Source: Chloroflexota bacterium
GTDB taxonomy: Bacteria > Chloroflexota > UBA6077
Direction: 5' to 3'
Assembly: GCA_021788565.1 (NCBI GenBank)
Contig: JAJYKO010000273.1
Coordinates: 1 to 7,140 of the forward strand
DNA: 7,140 nucleotides
Part shown: one piece after another, positions 1-5,009 of the stretch
How the letters are laid out: each line of letters opens with the position of its first letter
Numbering within the stretch: position 1 is the stretch's first letter
Notes under the pieces: model-generated
Told to the model about the DNA's origin: nothing
Seen by the model: only the letters and a program-made list of their open reading frames with translations
Databases searched by the model: none
Position numbers and translations under genes: made by a program

Positions 1-147
1 AGCCAGTGCTTCGGGCGTGGTGAAGCGACCGAGGATCATGGTGGCCACATCGCCCGGCAGCATCTGCGTTACGAAGAAGATGACCAGCGAGGCCGCCAGT
101 AGCGTCAGCAGCATGAATACCAGCCGCCGCCCGACGAAGCTAAGCAT
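1..147 (-). CDS. ABC transporter permease, OppB/DppB type (N-terminus only, runs off the window)
   Basis: Translating the minus strand from the ATG at 147 gives 49 open codons that run to the window edge. The product begins MLSFVGRRLVFMLLTLLAAS and goes on with a hydrophobic stretch (about residues 9-27) followed by QMLPGDVATMILG. A short basic N-terminus, one membrane helix and a PGD motif just after it are typical of the first permease subunit of peptide/nickel-class ABC importers. A GGAAGG ribosome site lies 7 bases before this ATG; an in-frame ATG at 162 is an alternative start five codons upstream. The gene follows the fused ATPase gene after a 90-base gap. It would pair with the DppC-type permease to form the membrane channel. 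Placing the B subunit after the ATPases is unusual, since these operons normally run B-C-D-F. Substrate cannot be told from this fragment. Confidence 0.88.
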   Translation of the reverse strand, partial: MLSFVGRRLVFMLLTLLAASLVIFFVTQMLPGDVATMILGRFTTPEALA

Positions 148-154
148 TTGCAGG

Positions 155-160
155 CCTTCC
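155..160 (-). promoter_or_regulatory. Ribosome binding site for the OppB/DppB-type permease
   Basis: The minus strand reads GGAAGG, then 7 bases, then ATG at 147. This favours the start at 147 over the in-frame ATG at 162, which would place this site inside the coding sequence. Confidence 0.6.
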
Positions 161-169
161 ATCAGCGCC

Positions 170-252
170 GTAGGGGCGGGCCGCCGTATCCGACCACCCA
201 GGCGGCCCGGCAGAGCGTGATGCTGCGCTGGCTCGCATCACGCGGCCCCTAC
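170..252. repeat. Palindromic-ended repeat, GTAGGGGC family, copy at the end of the fused ATPase gene
   Basis: The element starts GTAGGGGC (170-177) and ends with its exact inverse GCCCCTAC (245-252). Bases 171-213 match 6937-6979 closely, with about six mismatches over 43 positions by eye, so this is the same family as the repeat before the AOR gene. Compared with that copy it carries roughly 20 extra bases in the middle. It spans the stop codon (238-240) and the last four sense codons of the ATPase gene and most of the gap before the next permease. Confidence 0.7.
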
Positions 253-2463
253 AGAACCGGGAACGTCCTCACCCCCTGGAAGAGGCGACAGCGCAGGAGC
301 CTGCAGCCGCCTCAGCTCCTCGATCTCGATGTGGCAGCAGATGCGGTGCGTCGCCGAGACGCTCCTCCACGGCGGCTCATCTGTCTCGCACACCCTGCCG
401 ATCTTTCGGGGGCAACGGGGGTGAAACCGGCAGCCGGATGGGATATGCATCGCGCTCGGCACACTCCCCCCCAGCCTTATCCGCTTCTGGTGGATCTCCG
501 GGTTCGGCACGGGGATCGCCGACAGCAAAGCCTCGGTATACGGGTGGTACGGCGGCGCGAACACCTCCTCTGTGGTGCCGTTCTCCCAGAACCGACCCAG
601 ATAGACCACGGCGATCAGATCGGCCAGGTGCCTCACAGCCGCCAGATCGTGAGATATGAACAGATAGGTCGTGCCGCGGGTGCGCTGCAGCTCGGCCAGC
701 AGATTGAGCAATGAGCCCTGTACCGAGACGTCCAGCGCCGACACGGGCTCGTCGCAGATCACCACCTCGGGATCGGCGGCGAACGCGCGCGCGATCGCTA
801 CCCTCTGCTTCTCTCCACCGCTCAGTTCCTCCGGCAGCCGATCGATGTAGCTCTCCGGCAGGTGCACCGCCTCCAGTAGCTCGAGCGTCCGGCGCCGGAG
901 TTCCCCGGAGGGCACTCCCGCCAGCCGCCTCAGGGGGCGAGCGATGATGTCACCGACGCTCATCCTGGGATTGAGCGAGGCATCAGGGTTCTGGAACACC
1001 ATCTGGAGCTTCTTCAGCGTAGAGCGTGGTCGCTGAGCCACCGCGGCCGGGAGGGCCTTCCCCTCGAATCGCACTTCTCCCGCCGACGGCTCGGTGAGCC
1101 CCACAATGCAGCGCCCGAAGGTGGTCTTTCCGCACCCGCTTTCGCCCACAATTCCCAGCGTCGATCCCTTCCGCATCTCCGCGCTGATGCCGTCGACTGC
1201 CTTCACCGGAGGCGGGGCCAGTCCGGGCAGCCACGACAGGGCAGATCCGCCGCTCTTGAAGTACTTCTTGATGTCGGTCGCTCGCAGCAACACTGGCGCA
1301 TCCGACAGGTTCTGGGTTCTGAGTTCTGGGTTCTGGGCCAGTTCCCTCTCCCTCTGGGAGAGGCGCCGGTCCACCCTCTCCCTCTGGGAGAGGGTCAGGG
1401 TGAGGGCGTCCCGCCCTGACGGGCCGGCAGAGCCGCCGGCCCCTACAATTCTCCCTGCCTCGTCCACGCGTTCACCGCCGGCCGCTAGCTCCTTCCACCG
1501 AAGACACGCCGAGGAACGGCCAGGTGCCACTTCGACGAAAGGCGGGCGAACATGGAGGCAGGCATCCTCGGCCATGAGACAGCGCGGCGCGAAGATGCAG
1601 CCCGGTGGAAGCTGGTCCAACCTGGGGATGAATCCGGGGATGGTGTTCAAGTCCCCGTCGTGCTTGCCGCTCACCAGGTTGGGCACACAGCCGATCAGCC
1701 CCAGCGTGTATGGATGCAGCGGCCGGCGGAACAGCTCGGTCACGGGAGCCTCTTCCATCAGCTCGCCGGCGTACATCACGCCAATCCGATCGCACAAACG
1801 CGCCACCACACCCAGGTTATGGGTTATGTAAAGGATGGCCGATGGGTACTGCTCGGAAAGTCCCTGTATCAAATCCAGGACTACCGCCTCGGTCGTCACG
1901 TCCAGCGCCGTCGTCGGCTCGTCCATGATGAGTAGCTGGGGGTTGCTCGTCAGTGCCATGGCGATCAGGGCACGCTGCAGCATGCCGCCGCTGAGTTGGT
2001 GTGGATAGCGACGGCTCACCGAAGCATGATCTGGCATCTGCACCTGCCTCAGCATGTCCAGCGCCTTGAGCTGAGCCTCTCGTCGCGGCAGCCGCAGGTG
2101 GATATGGGCCGTCTCGGCGATCTGGTCCCCGATAGTGAGGGCCGGGTTGAGCGCCGTGGATGGGTTCTGGTAGACCATGCCGATTTGCCCGCCCCAGGCT
2201 CTGCGCATCTCGGCGTCCGACCTCGAGAGCAGGTCGTCTCCATTGAGGAGGATACGCCCTCCCCTCACCTTTCCGTTGCCGGCCAGGTAGCGCATGACAG
2301 CCAGTGCGAGGGTAGTCTTGCCAGAGCCTGACTCCCCCACGAGCCCGTACTTCTCGTGAGGCTGCACCTTCAACGACACCTGCCGCACGGGATCGAGCCA
2401 TCCCGTCTCCGTCCTATAGGAGACCAGGAGTTGCTCGATCTCTAGGACCGGGACGTTCGTCAT
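238..2463 (-). CDS. Fused double ATPase of a peptide/nickel-class ABC transporter (DppD-DppF type), 741 aa
   Basis: This cytoplasmic protein would power uptake through the two permeases encoded beside it. It contains two complete nucleotide-binding domains. Domain 1 (about residues 5-323) has Walker A GESGSGKT (43-50), Q-loop Q99, signature LSGGMLQ (157-163), Walker B LLIMDEP (177-183) and H-loop H215. It ends in the oligopeptide-transporter extension (HPYT at 250-253; Cys 289, 295, 302, 320). Domain 2 (about 389-715) has GESGCGKT (440-447), Q491, LSGGEKQ (547-553), VVICDEP (567-573), H605, and a second extension with HPYT (640-643) and Cys 678, 684, 692, 709, 710. Both sites look catalytically intact. 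The ATG at 2463 is preferred over one at 2574 because GGAGAG lies 5 bases before it and the 2574 start would overlap the permease gene by more than 100 bases. The partners are normally separate proteins of about 330 residues. Here the linker (about 324-388) is largely translated repeat DNA, and the tail after residue 717 is also repeat-like. Confidence 0.94.
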   Translation of the reverse strand: MTNVPVLEIEQLLVSYRTETGWLDPVRQVSLKVQPHEKYGLVGESGSGKTTLALAVMRYLAGNGKVRGGRILLNGDDLLSRSDAEMRRAWGGQIGMVYQNPSTALNPALTIGDQIAETAHIHLRLPRREAQLKALDMLRQVQMPDHASVSRRYPHQLSGGMLQRALIAMALTSNPQLLIMDEPTTALDVTTEAVVLDLIQGLSEQYPSAILYITHNLGVVARLCDRIGVMYAGELMEEAPVTELFRRPLHPYTLGLIGCVPNLVSGKHDGDLNTIPGFIPRLDQLPPGCIFAPRCLMAEDACLHVRPPFVEVAPGRSSACLRWKELAAGGERVDEAGRIVGAGGSAGPSGRDALTLTLSQRERVDRRLSQRERELAQNPELRTQNLSDAPVLLRATDIKKYFKSGGSALSWLPGLAPPPVKAVDGISAEMRKGSTLGIVGESGCGKTTFGRCIVGLTEPSAGEVRFEGKALPAAVAQRPRSTLKKLQMVFQNPDASLNPRMSVGDIIARPLRRLAGVPSGELRRRTLELLEAVHLPESYIDRLPEELSGGEKQRVAIARAFAADPEVVICDEPVSALDVSVQGSLLNLLAELQRTRGTTYLFISHDLAAVRHLADLIAVVYLGRFWENGTTEEVFAPPYHPYTEALLSAIPVPNPEIHQKRIRLGGSVPSAMHIPSGCRFHPRCPRKIGRVCETDEPPWRSVSATHRICCHIEIEELRRLQAPALSPLPGGEDVPGSVGAA
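1310..1337. repeat. Heptamer tandem repeat (TTCTGGG x4) inside the ATPase linker
   Basis: Four consecutive 7-base units, TTCTGGG, TTCTGAG, TTCTGGG and TTCTGGG, occupy this stretch. On the minus strand it is read in frame as part of QNPELRTQN (residues 377-385) of the fused ATPase. Such repeats are usually found between genes, so this supports the view that the linker was once noncoding. Confidence 0.8.
1345..1395. repeat. Pair of CCTCTCCC-TCT-GGGAGAGG palindromes inside the ATPase linker
   Basis: Two perfect hairpins share the same 8-base arms: 1345-1363, and 1373-1395 where the stem extends to 10 pairs. They lie 30 bases apart, so both stay in frame, and they encode the duplicated peptide LSQRER (residues 358-363 and 368-373). 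The same palindrome occurs as a pair between the AOR and Fe-S genes (4913-4965), where it is noncoding. Confidence 0.85.
1405..1449. repeat. GTAGGGGC-family repeat, right half, inside the ATPase linker
   Basis: A perfect 8-base-pair hairpin, GGGCCGGC / GCCGGCCC with a 6-base loop, sits at 1421-1442 and is followed by CCTACAA. The same hairpin and flank occur at 6969-6996 before the AOR gene, with one difference in the loop. The left arm of the family (GTAGGGGCGG) is absent here. The minus strand encodes the Gly/Ala-rich part of the linker (about residues 339-353). Confidence 0.8.
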
Positions 2464-2465
2464 GG

Positions 2466-2474
2466 TCACTCTCC
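2466..2474 (-). promoter_or_regulatory. Stop/ribosome-site overlap between permease and ATPase genes
   Basis: The GGAGAG ribosome site (2469-2474) abuts the permease stop TGA (2466-2468); its bases are also the permease's last two sense codons. Two bases then separate the stop from the ATPase ATG. Such a tight junction points to translational coupling and a shared transcript. Confidence 0.75.
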
Positions 2475-3350
2475 AGACAGGCTCGGCCGCAGCAGCCGTC
2501 GAAGTCCGTCGCCCAGCAGGCTGACGCCGATGATCAGCAGTGAGATTGCCGCCGAGGGAAAGATCAGCATCCACGGGGCAAACGAGTAGGAGTCACGGGC
2601 TTCCGCCACCATAAGCCCCCAGTTGGGCGACGGAGGCTGCACTCCCAGCCCGAGGAAGCCCAGGGAAGCGACGAGGAAGATGGAATATGAGAATCGCGCG
2701 GCCCCCTCGACGATCAGGGGCGCCATGGCGTTGGGTAGGATCTCGCGAAACATGATGAACAGCCGCGTCTCGCCTCTCACCTTGGCCGCCTCCACGAACT
2801 CCTTCGTCTTGAGATCCAGGACCACGCTCCGCACCACCCGGCTCACCATGGGAATGTACAGGATCACGACCACCAGAACGACGTTGACCTCGGACGGACC
2901 CACCATGGCCAGCAGCAGCATGGCCAGCAGCAGCGACGGAACCGAGAGCAATACGTCCATCATCCGCATGATGATCTCATCCAGGAGACCGCCATAGTAG
3001 CCAGCGAACAGGCCAATCGATAGCCCGAGAAACACCGCCAGCAGGGTGCCGCTGCCTGACAGGACGAAGATCTCCCGACTGCCAACCAGGACTCGACTCA
3101 GTACGTCTCGGCCGAACAGGTCGGTGCCGAAGAGGTGCGCCATCGACGGCGGTTGAAGTCGCGCCATCATGTTCTGCTGGGCGTACCCGTACGGGCTCAC
3201 CAGCGGGCCGAAGGTGGCCATGAAGAGGAAGAAGAGCACGATCAGCAGGCCCGCCAGGGTGGCCGGGGCGCGGCGCAACCGCAGCCAGAATATGGCCGGG
3301 CGGCTCACGGTTACCGGTTGAGCGGTCGCTTCGATGGAGGCGGTTGCCAC
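2466..3350 (-). CDS. ABC transporter permease, OppC/DppC type, 294 aa
   Basis: This is an integral inner-membrane permease subunit that would pair with the OppB/DppB-type subunit at the left edge to form the import channel. About six membrane helices can be seen (near residues 33-53, 99-117, 133-151, 157-172, 222-236 and 259-280). HLFGTDLFGRDVLSRVLVGS (72-91) after the first periplasmic loop is a hallmark of the C-type subunit. The EAA loop that docks on the ATPases is EAAKVRGETRLFIMFREILP (187-206). LGLGVQPPSPNWG (233-245) is also typical. The EAA loop has Glu203 where HILPN is common in relatives. Length is normal. The start codon is GTG at 3350, supported by GAGGAG 10 bases upstream; no ATG near the start fits. 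The ATPase gene follows after two bases. A 49-base tandem array lies just upstream. Confidence 0.95.
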   Translation of the reverse strand: MATASIEATAQPVTVSRPAIFWLRLRRAPATLAGLLIVLFFLFMATFGPLVSPYGYAQQNMMARLQPPSMAHLFGTDLFGRDVLSRVLVGSREIFVLSGSGTLLAVFLGLSIGLFAGYYGGLLDEIIMRMMDVLLSVPSLLLAMLLLAMVGPSEVNVVLVVVILYIPMVSRVVRSVVLDLKTKEFVEAAKVRGETRLFIMFREILPNAMAPLIVEGAARFSYSIFLVASLGFLGLGVQPPSPNWGLMVAEARDSYSFAPWMLIFPSAAISLLIIGVSLLGDGLRRLLRPSLSGE

Positions 3351-3360
3351 GCTGCTTCGT

Positions 3361-3366
3361 CTCCTC
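3361..3366 (-). promoter_or_regulatory. Ribosome binding site supporting the GTG start of the DppC-type permease
   Basis: GAGGAG on the minus strand lies 10 bases before the GTG at 3350. The spacing is slightly long but acceptable, and no other start in this frame has a comparable site. Confidence 0.5.
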
Positions 3367-3391
3367 GGCTTATCTCGGTTGTGATGCTATA

Positions 3392-3538
3392 GGGCGGGGC
3401 CCATCCCCACCTCGCGATCATGTTGGCTACCCAACCCGTGGGGCGGGGCCCATCCCCACCTCGCGATCATGTTGGCTACCCAACCCGTGGGGCGGGGCCC
3501 ATCCCCACCTCGCGATCATGTTGGCTACCCAACCCGTA
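3392..3538. repeat. Tandem array of three 49-base units upstream of the permease gene
   Basis: Units start at 3392, 3441 and 3490. The first two are identical; the third differs only in its last base. A fourth begins at 3539 with GGGCGGGG and then diverges into the next element. Each unit contains a small hairpin GTTGG-CTAC-CCAAC (first copy 3422-3435). There are no variable spacers. The near identity means either recent expansion or ongoing homogenisation. The array starts 41 bases upstream of the permease start codon, inside the Fe-S gene to permease gap. Confidence 0.95.
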
Positions 3539-3610
3539 GGGCGGGGTCTTGTGCCCCGCCGCAGCGCGCTCGATGACGACCGGGCGGCAGGGCATAAAAC
3601 CCTGCCCTAC
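3536..3610. repeat. Palindromic element overlapping the stop codon of the Fe-S protein gene
   Basis: The ends are inverted copies with one mismatch: GTAGGGCGGGG (3536-3546) and CCCTGCCCTAC (3600-3610). Two internal 7-base-pair hairpins are visible, GGCGGGG/CCCCGCC (3540-3560) and GGCAGGG/CCCTGCC (3586-3606). The right arm holds the TAG stop of the Fe-S gene (3607-3609). The second hairpin directly follows that stop and could slow or protect the transcript end, but its T-rich bases are in the loop, so it is not a classical terminator. The left head matches the start of the 49-base units. Confidence 0.75.
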
Positions 3611-4623
3611 ACTTCCAGCGGGACAAGGGTGATGGAATCGATCATACAAACGGCCGTGCACAGCCCGCAGCCCCAGCAGCGGTCGGGGTCCAAGACGACG
3701 TTGTGAACCTCCAGTCCTGCTCGCTCCACCGTCGTTCCATCAAAATGGAAGGCGCCGAAGTGGCAGCGCGCGACACAGGCGCCGCACATCTGGCAGGACT
3801 CAGCGTCGTGGGTCGCGACGTATCGGCTTCGGGGCCAGACACCCTTGCTGTCCAGGCGGGCTGCCGCCCGGAAAACGTAGCAGTCGTCGGCGCAGCAGCT
3901 GCAAATGGGGGCGGGACCATCCTCTCCGATCTGCAGATCGGTGGTGTGCATAAGCCCCCGGCGATCTGCCTTCGCCAGCAGCTGCTTCGCCTCTTTCGCC
4001 GTCAACTGCCGTCCCAAGCCGCGCGCCAGCTTCTTCTCCGCCCTGGCGTCGAACTGCACGCAGGTTTCAGAATCCACGTGCCGCTGGCACGTCTGCCCCA
4101 GGCGACGGCAGTCGCAGGGAACGACGGCGATGGTGGTCGCCGAGTCTACGATGGCGTCGAGTTCGTGCAGTAGCAGGATGCTGTCGTTCCCTGGGCTGCC
4201 CTCCGCCGGAAGTCCTGCCTTCAGCCGTTCGACGTTCGGCCGCACCTTCTCGACATACTCGTCCAGCATCCACGCGTCCAGCGCCTCGCGGGCGTCCATC
4301 GGGAACTCGTCCCAGTCTGAGTCGAAGGTCGCAAAGACGTCCAGGCGGGTGTAATAGCTGGTGGGACGGTAGACGAAATGGCCATCGACCCCCTCGCGAT
4401 CGAGCACCGCGCGGCGGAAGGCGCTCTCCAGGGCAGCGGCGGCTTCTTCGGCCGGTACCCCCAGAACCCCAGCCGCGGACTCCACGTTCAAAGTGGAGCT
4501 CCCGGCGGCCAACACCAACCGGACTTCATCGGGGTTCACCATGCGATCGATGTAGGGTATGGCCACCTCCGGCACCTGGAACAGCCTCACGAACTCCCGC
4601 AACTCAGCGTCGCCCATCATCAC
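3607..4623 (-). CDS. Double [4Fe-4S] ferredoxin-domain protein with two further Cys groups, 338 aa
   Basis: This is probably a cytoplasmic electron carrier or redox subunit for the AOR encoded just upstream. The C-terminal third has two cluster motifs of the CX2CX2CX3C form: Cys 277, 280, 283, 287 and Cys 316, 319, 322, 326. The Pro usual after the last Cys is missing in both (His and Met instead). Ahead of them are two further groups: Cys 170, 172, 179, 188 (around CDCRRLGQTC) and Cys 241, 243, 244, 248 (CSCCADDC). All 16 cysteines fall in these four groups. Residues about 45-90 resemble a small winged-helix fold (inference). Similar proteins with an N-terminal domain, CxCR motif and twin ferredoxin motif are known from anaerobes without a settled function. 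GTG at 4623 has GAGAGG 7 bases upstream; ATGs at 4620 and 4617 are alternative starts changing only the first two residues. Confidence 0.85.
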   Translation of the reverse strand: MMMGDAELREFVRLFQVPEVAIPYIDRMVNPDEVRLVLAAGSSTLNVESAAGVLGVPAEEAAAALESAFRRAVLDREGVDGHFVYRPTSYYTRLDVFATFDSDWDEFPMDAREALDAWMLDEYVEKVRPNVERLKAGLPAEGSPGNDSILLLHELDAIVDSATTIAVVPCDCRRLGQTCQRHVDSETCVQFDARAEKKLARGLGRQLTAKEAKQLLAKADRRGLMHTTDLQIGEDGPAPICSCCADDCYVFRAAARLDSKGVWPRSRYVATHDAESCQMCGACVARCHFGAFHFDGTTVERAGLEVHNVVLDPDRCWGCGLCTAVCMIDSITLVPLEV

Positions 4624-4630
4624 GAAGTAT

Positions 4631-4636
4631 CCTCTC
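4631..4636 (-). promoter_or_regulatory. Ribosome binding site of the Fe-S protein gene
   Basis: GAGAGG on the minus strand lies 7 bases before the GTG at 4623 and 10 bases before the ATG at 4620. The spacing slightly favours GTG. Confidence 0.5.
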
Positions 4637-4654
4637 TAAAGTAAAGCGGTTACC

Positions 4655-4723
4655 AAACCCGCGGGGTCTTTGGCTCGTGGTCCTGTACTGACGCGCCTTG
4701 ATTCCCTGAGACCCCGCGGGTTT
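4655..4723. repeat. Perfect 15-base inverted repeat in the leader of the Fe-S gene
   Basis: The arm AAACCCGCGGGGTCT (4655-4669) is exactly inverted at 4709-4723, with a 39-base spacer. Each arm contains the self-complementary core CCCGCGGG. The proximal arm is 31 bases from the start codon, so the structure would be in the 5' leader of an Fe-S transcript starting upstream of it. No target-site duplication is evident next to the arms. It could be a small mobile or repetitive palindromic element. Confidence 0.85.
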
Positions 4724-4841
4724 CATCCTGGCTTTGGTTTAGTCCTATGTTACTGGTGATCTGCTATCCAGCAGAGGCGGGGTGTGGCCCCCGTAACGCG
4801 AGCGGGCGCAGCGTCACGCCCGCCGATTGTCCCCATGAGCC

Positions 4842-4865
4842 GCCTGGGTCAGGGGCGACCCAGGC
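4842..4865. repeat. Short hairpin, 9-base-pair stem
   Basis: GCCTGGGTC (4842-4850) pairs perfectly with GACCCAGGC (4857-4865) around a 6-base loop. No T-run follows on either strand, so it is not a standard terminator. Confidence 0.6.
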
Positions 4866-4912
4866 CACTATCTCATTTGCGGCCAAGACTGCCCTCACCC
4901 GCCCTCCGGTCG

Positions 4913-4965
4913 GCCTCTCCCAGAGGGAGAGGCATCTACCGGGCACCCTCTCCCTCTGGGAGAGG
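4913..4965. repeat. Pair of CTCTCCC/GGGAGAG palindromes between AOR and Fe-S genes
   Basis: Two hairpins with the same 8-base arms (CCTCTCCC / GGGAGAGG) lie at 4913-4933 and 4946-4965. Their 3-base loops, AGA and TCT, are complementary, so the copies face opposite ways. They are 33 bases apart and identical in stem to the pair inside the ATPase linker (1345-1395). Confidence 0.85.
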
Positions 4966-5009
4966 CGTGGACCGGCCAGAGGGCAGGTCCACGGGGTGAG
5001 GGTGGCGCA

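Larger units (their letters stand above)
4624..5009. other. 386-base gap between the AOR and Fe-S genes, filled with inverted repeats
   Basis: No gene is supported here. Open frames in the stretch are short, repeat-rich and lack recognisable protein features. It holds a long inverted repeat (4655-4723), a short hairpin (4842-4865) and a pair of CTCTCCC palindromes (4913-4965). No stem is followed by a T-run on the minus strand, so a Rho-independent terminator after the AOR gene is not evident, and no clear promoter was seen. Cotranscription of the two genes is possible but not shown. Confidence 0.7.

Noticed and set aside
148..714. Plus-strand open frame of 188 codons near the left end
   Set aside because: It is antisense to the ATPase C-terminus and the repeat; the minus-strand protein has clear ATPase motifs over the same bases.
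1260..1310. Separate start for the second ATPase domain, such as the GTG at codon 391
   Set aside because: No convincing ribosome site precedes it and no stop codon separates it from domain 1, so one continuous protein is simpler. Internal initiation remains possible.
1094..1831. Long plus-strand open frame of 245 codons
   Set aside because: It lies opposite the fused ATPase, has no recognisable domain, and its length is explained by GC-rich antisense codon bias.
2464..2574. Upstream ATG at 2574 as the start of the ATPase
   Set aside because: It would overlap the permease gene by more than 100 bases and add 37 residues with no family similarity. The ATG at 2463 has a good ribosome site and tight spacing.
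3351..3400. Sigma-70-like promoter before the permease gene (TATAGC on the minus strand near 3386-3391)
   Set aside because: The hexamer is weak and no TTGACA-like box is present 17 bases upstream, so the match is too poor to annotate.
3392..3546. CRISPR array suggested by regularly spaced repeats
   Set aside because: The 49-base units abut with no unique spacers, and no cas genes are in the window. It is a simple tandem repeat.
3586..3606. Rho-independent terminator after the Fe-S gene
   Set aside because: The hairpin follows the stop directly, but the T-rich bases are in the loop and no U-tract follows the stem on the minus strand.
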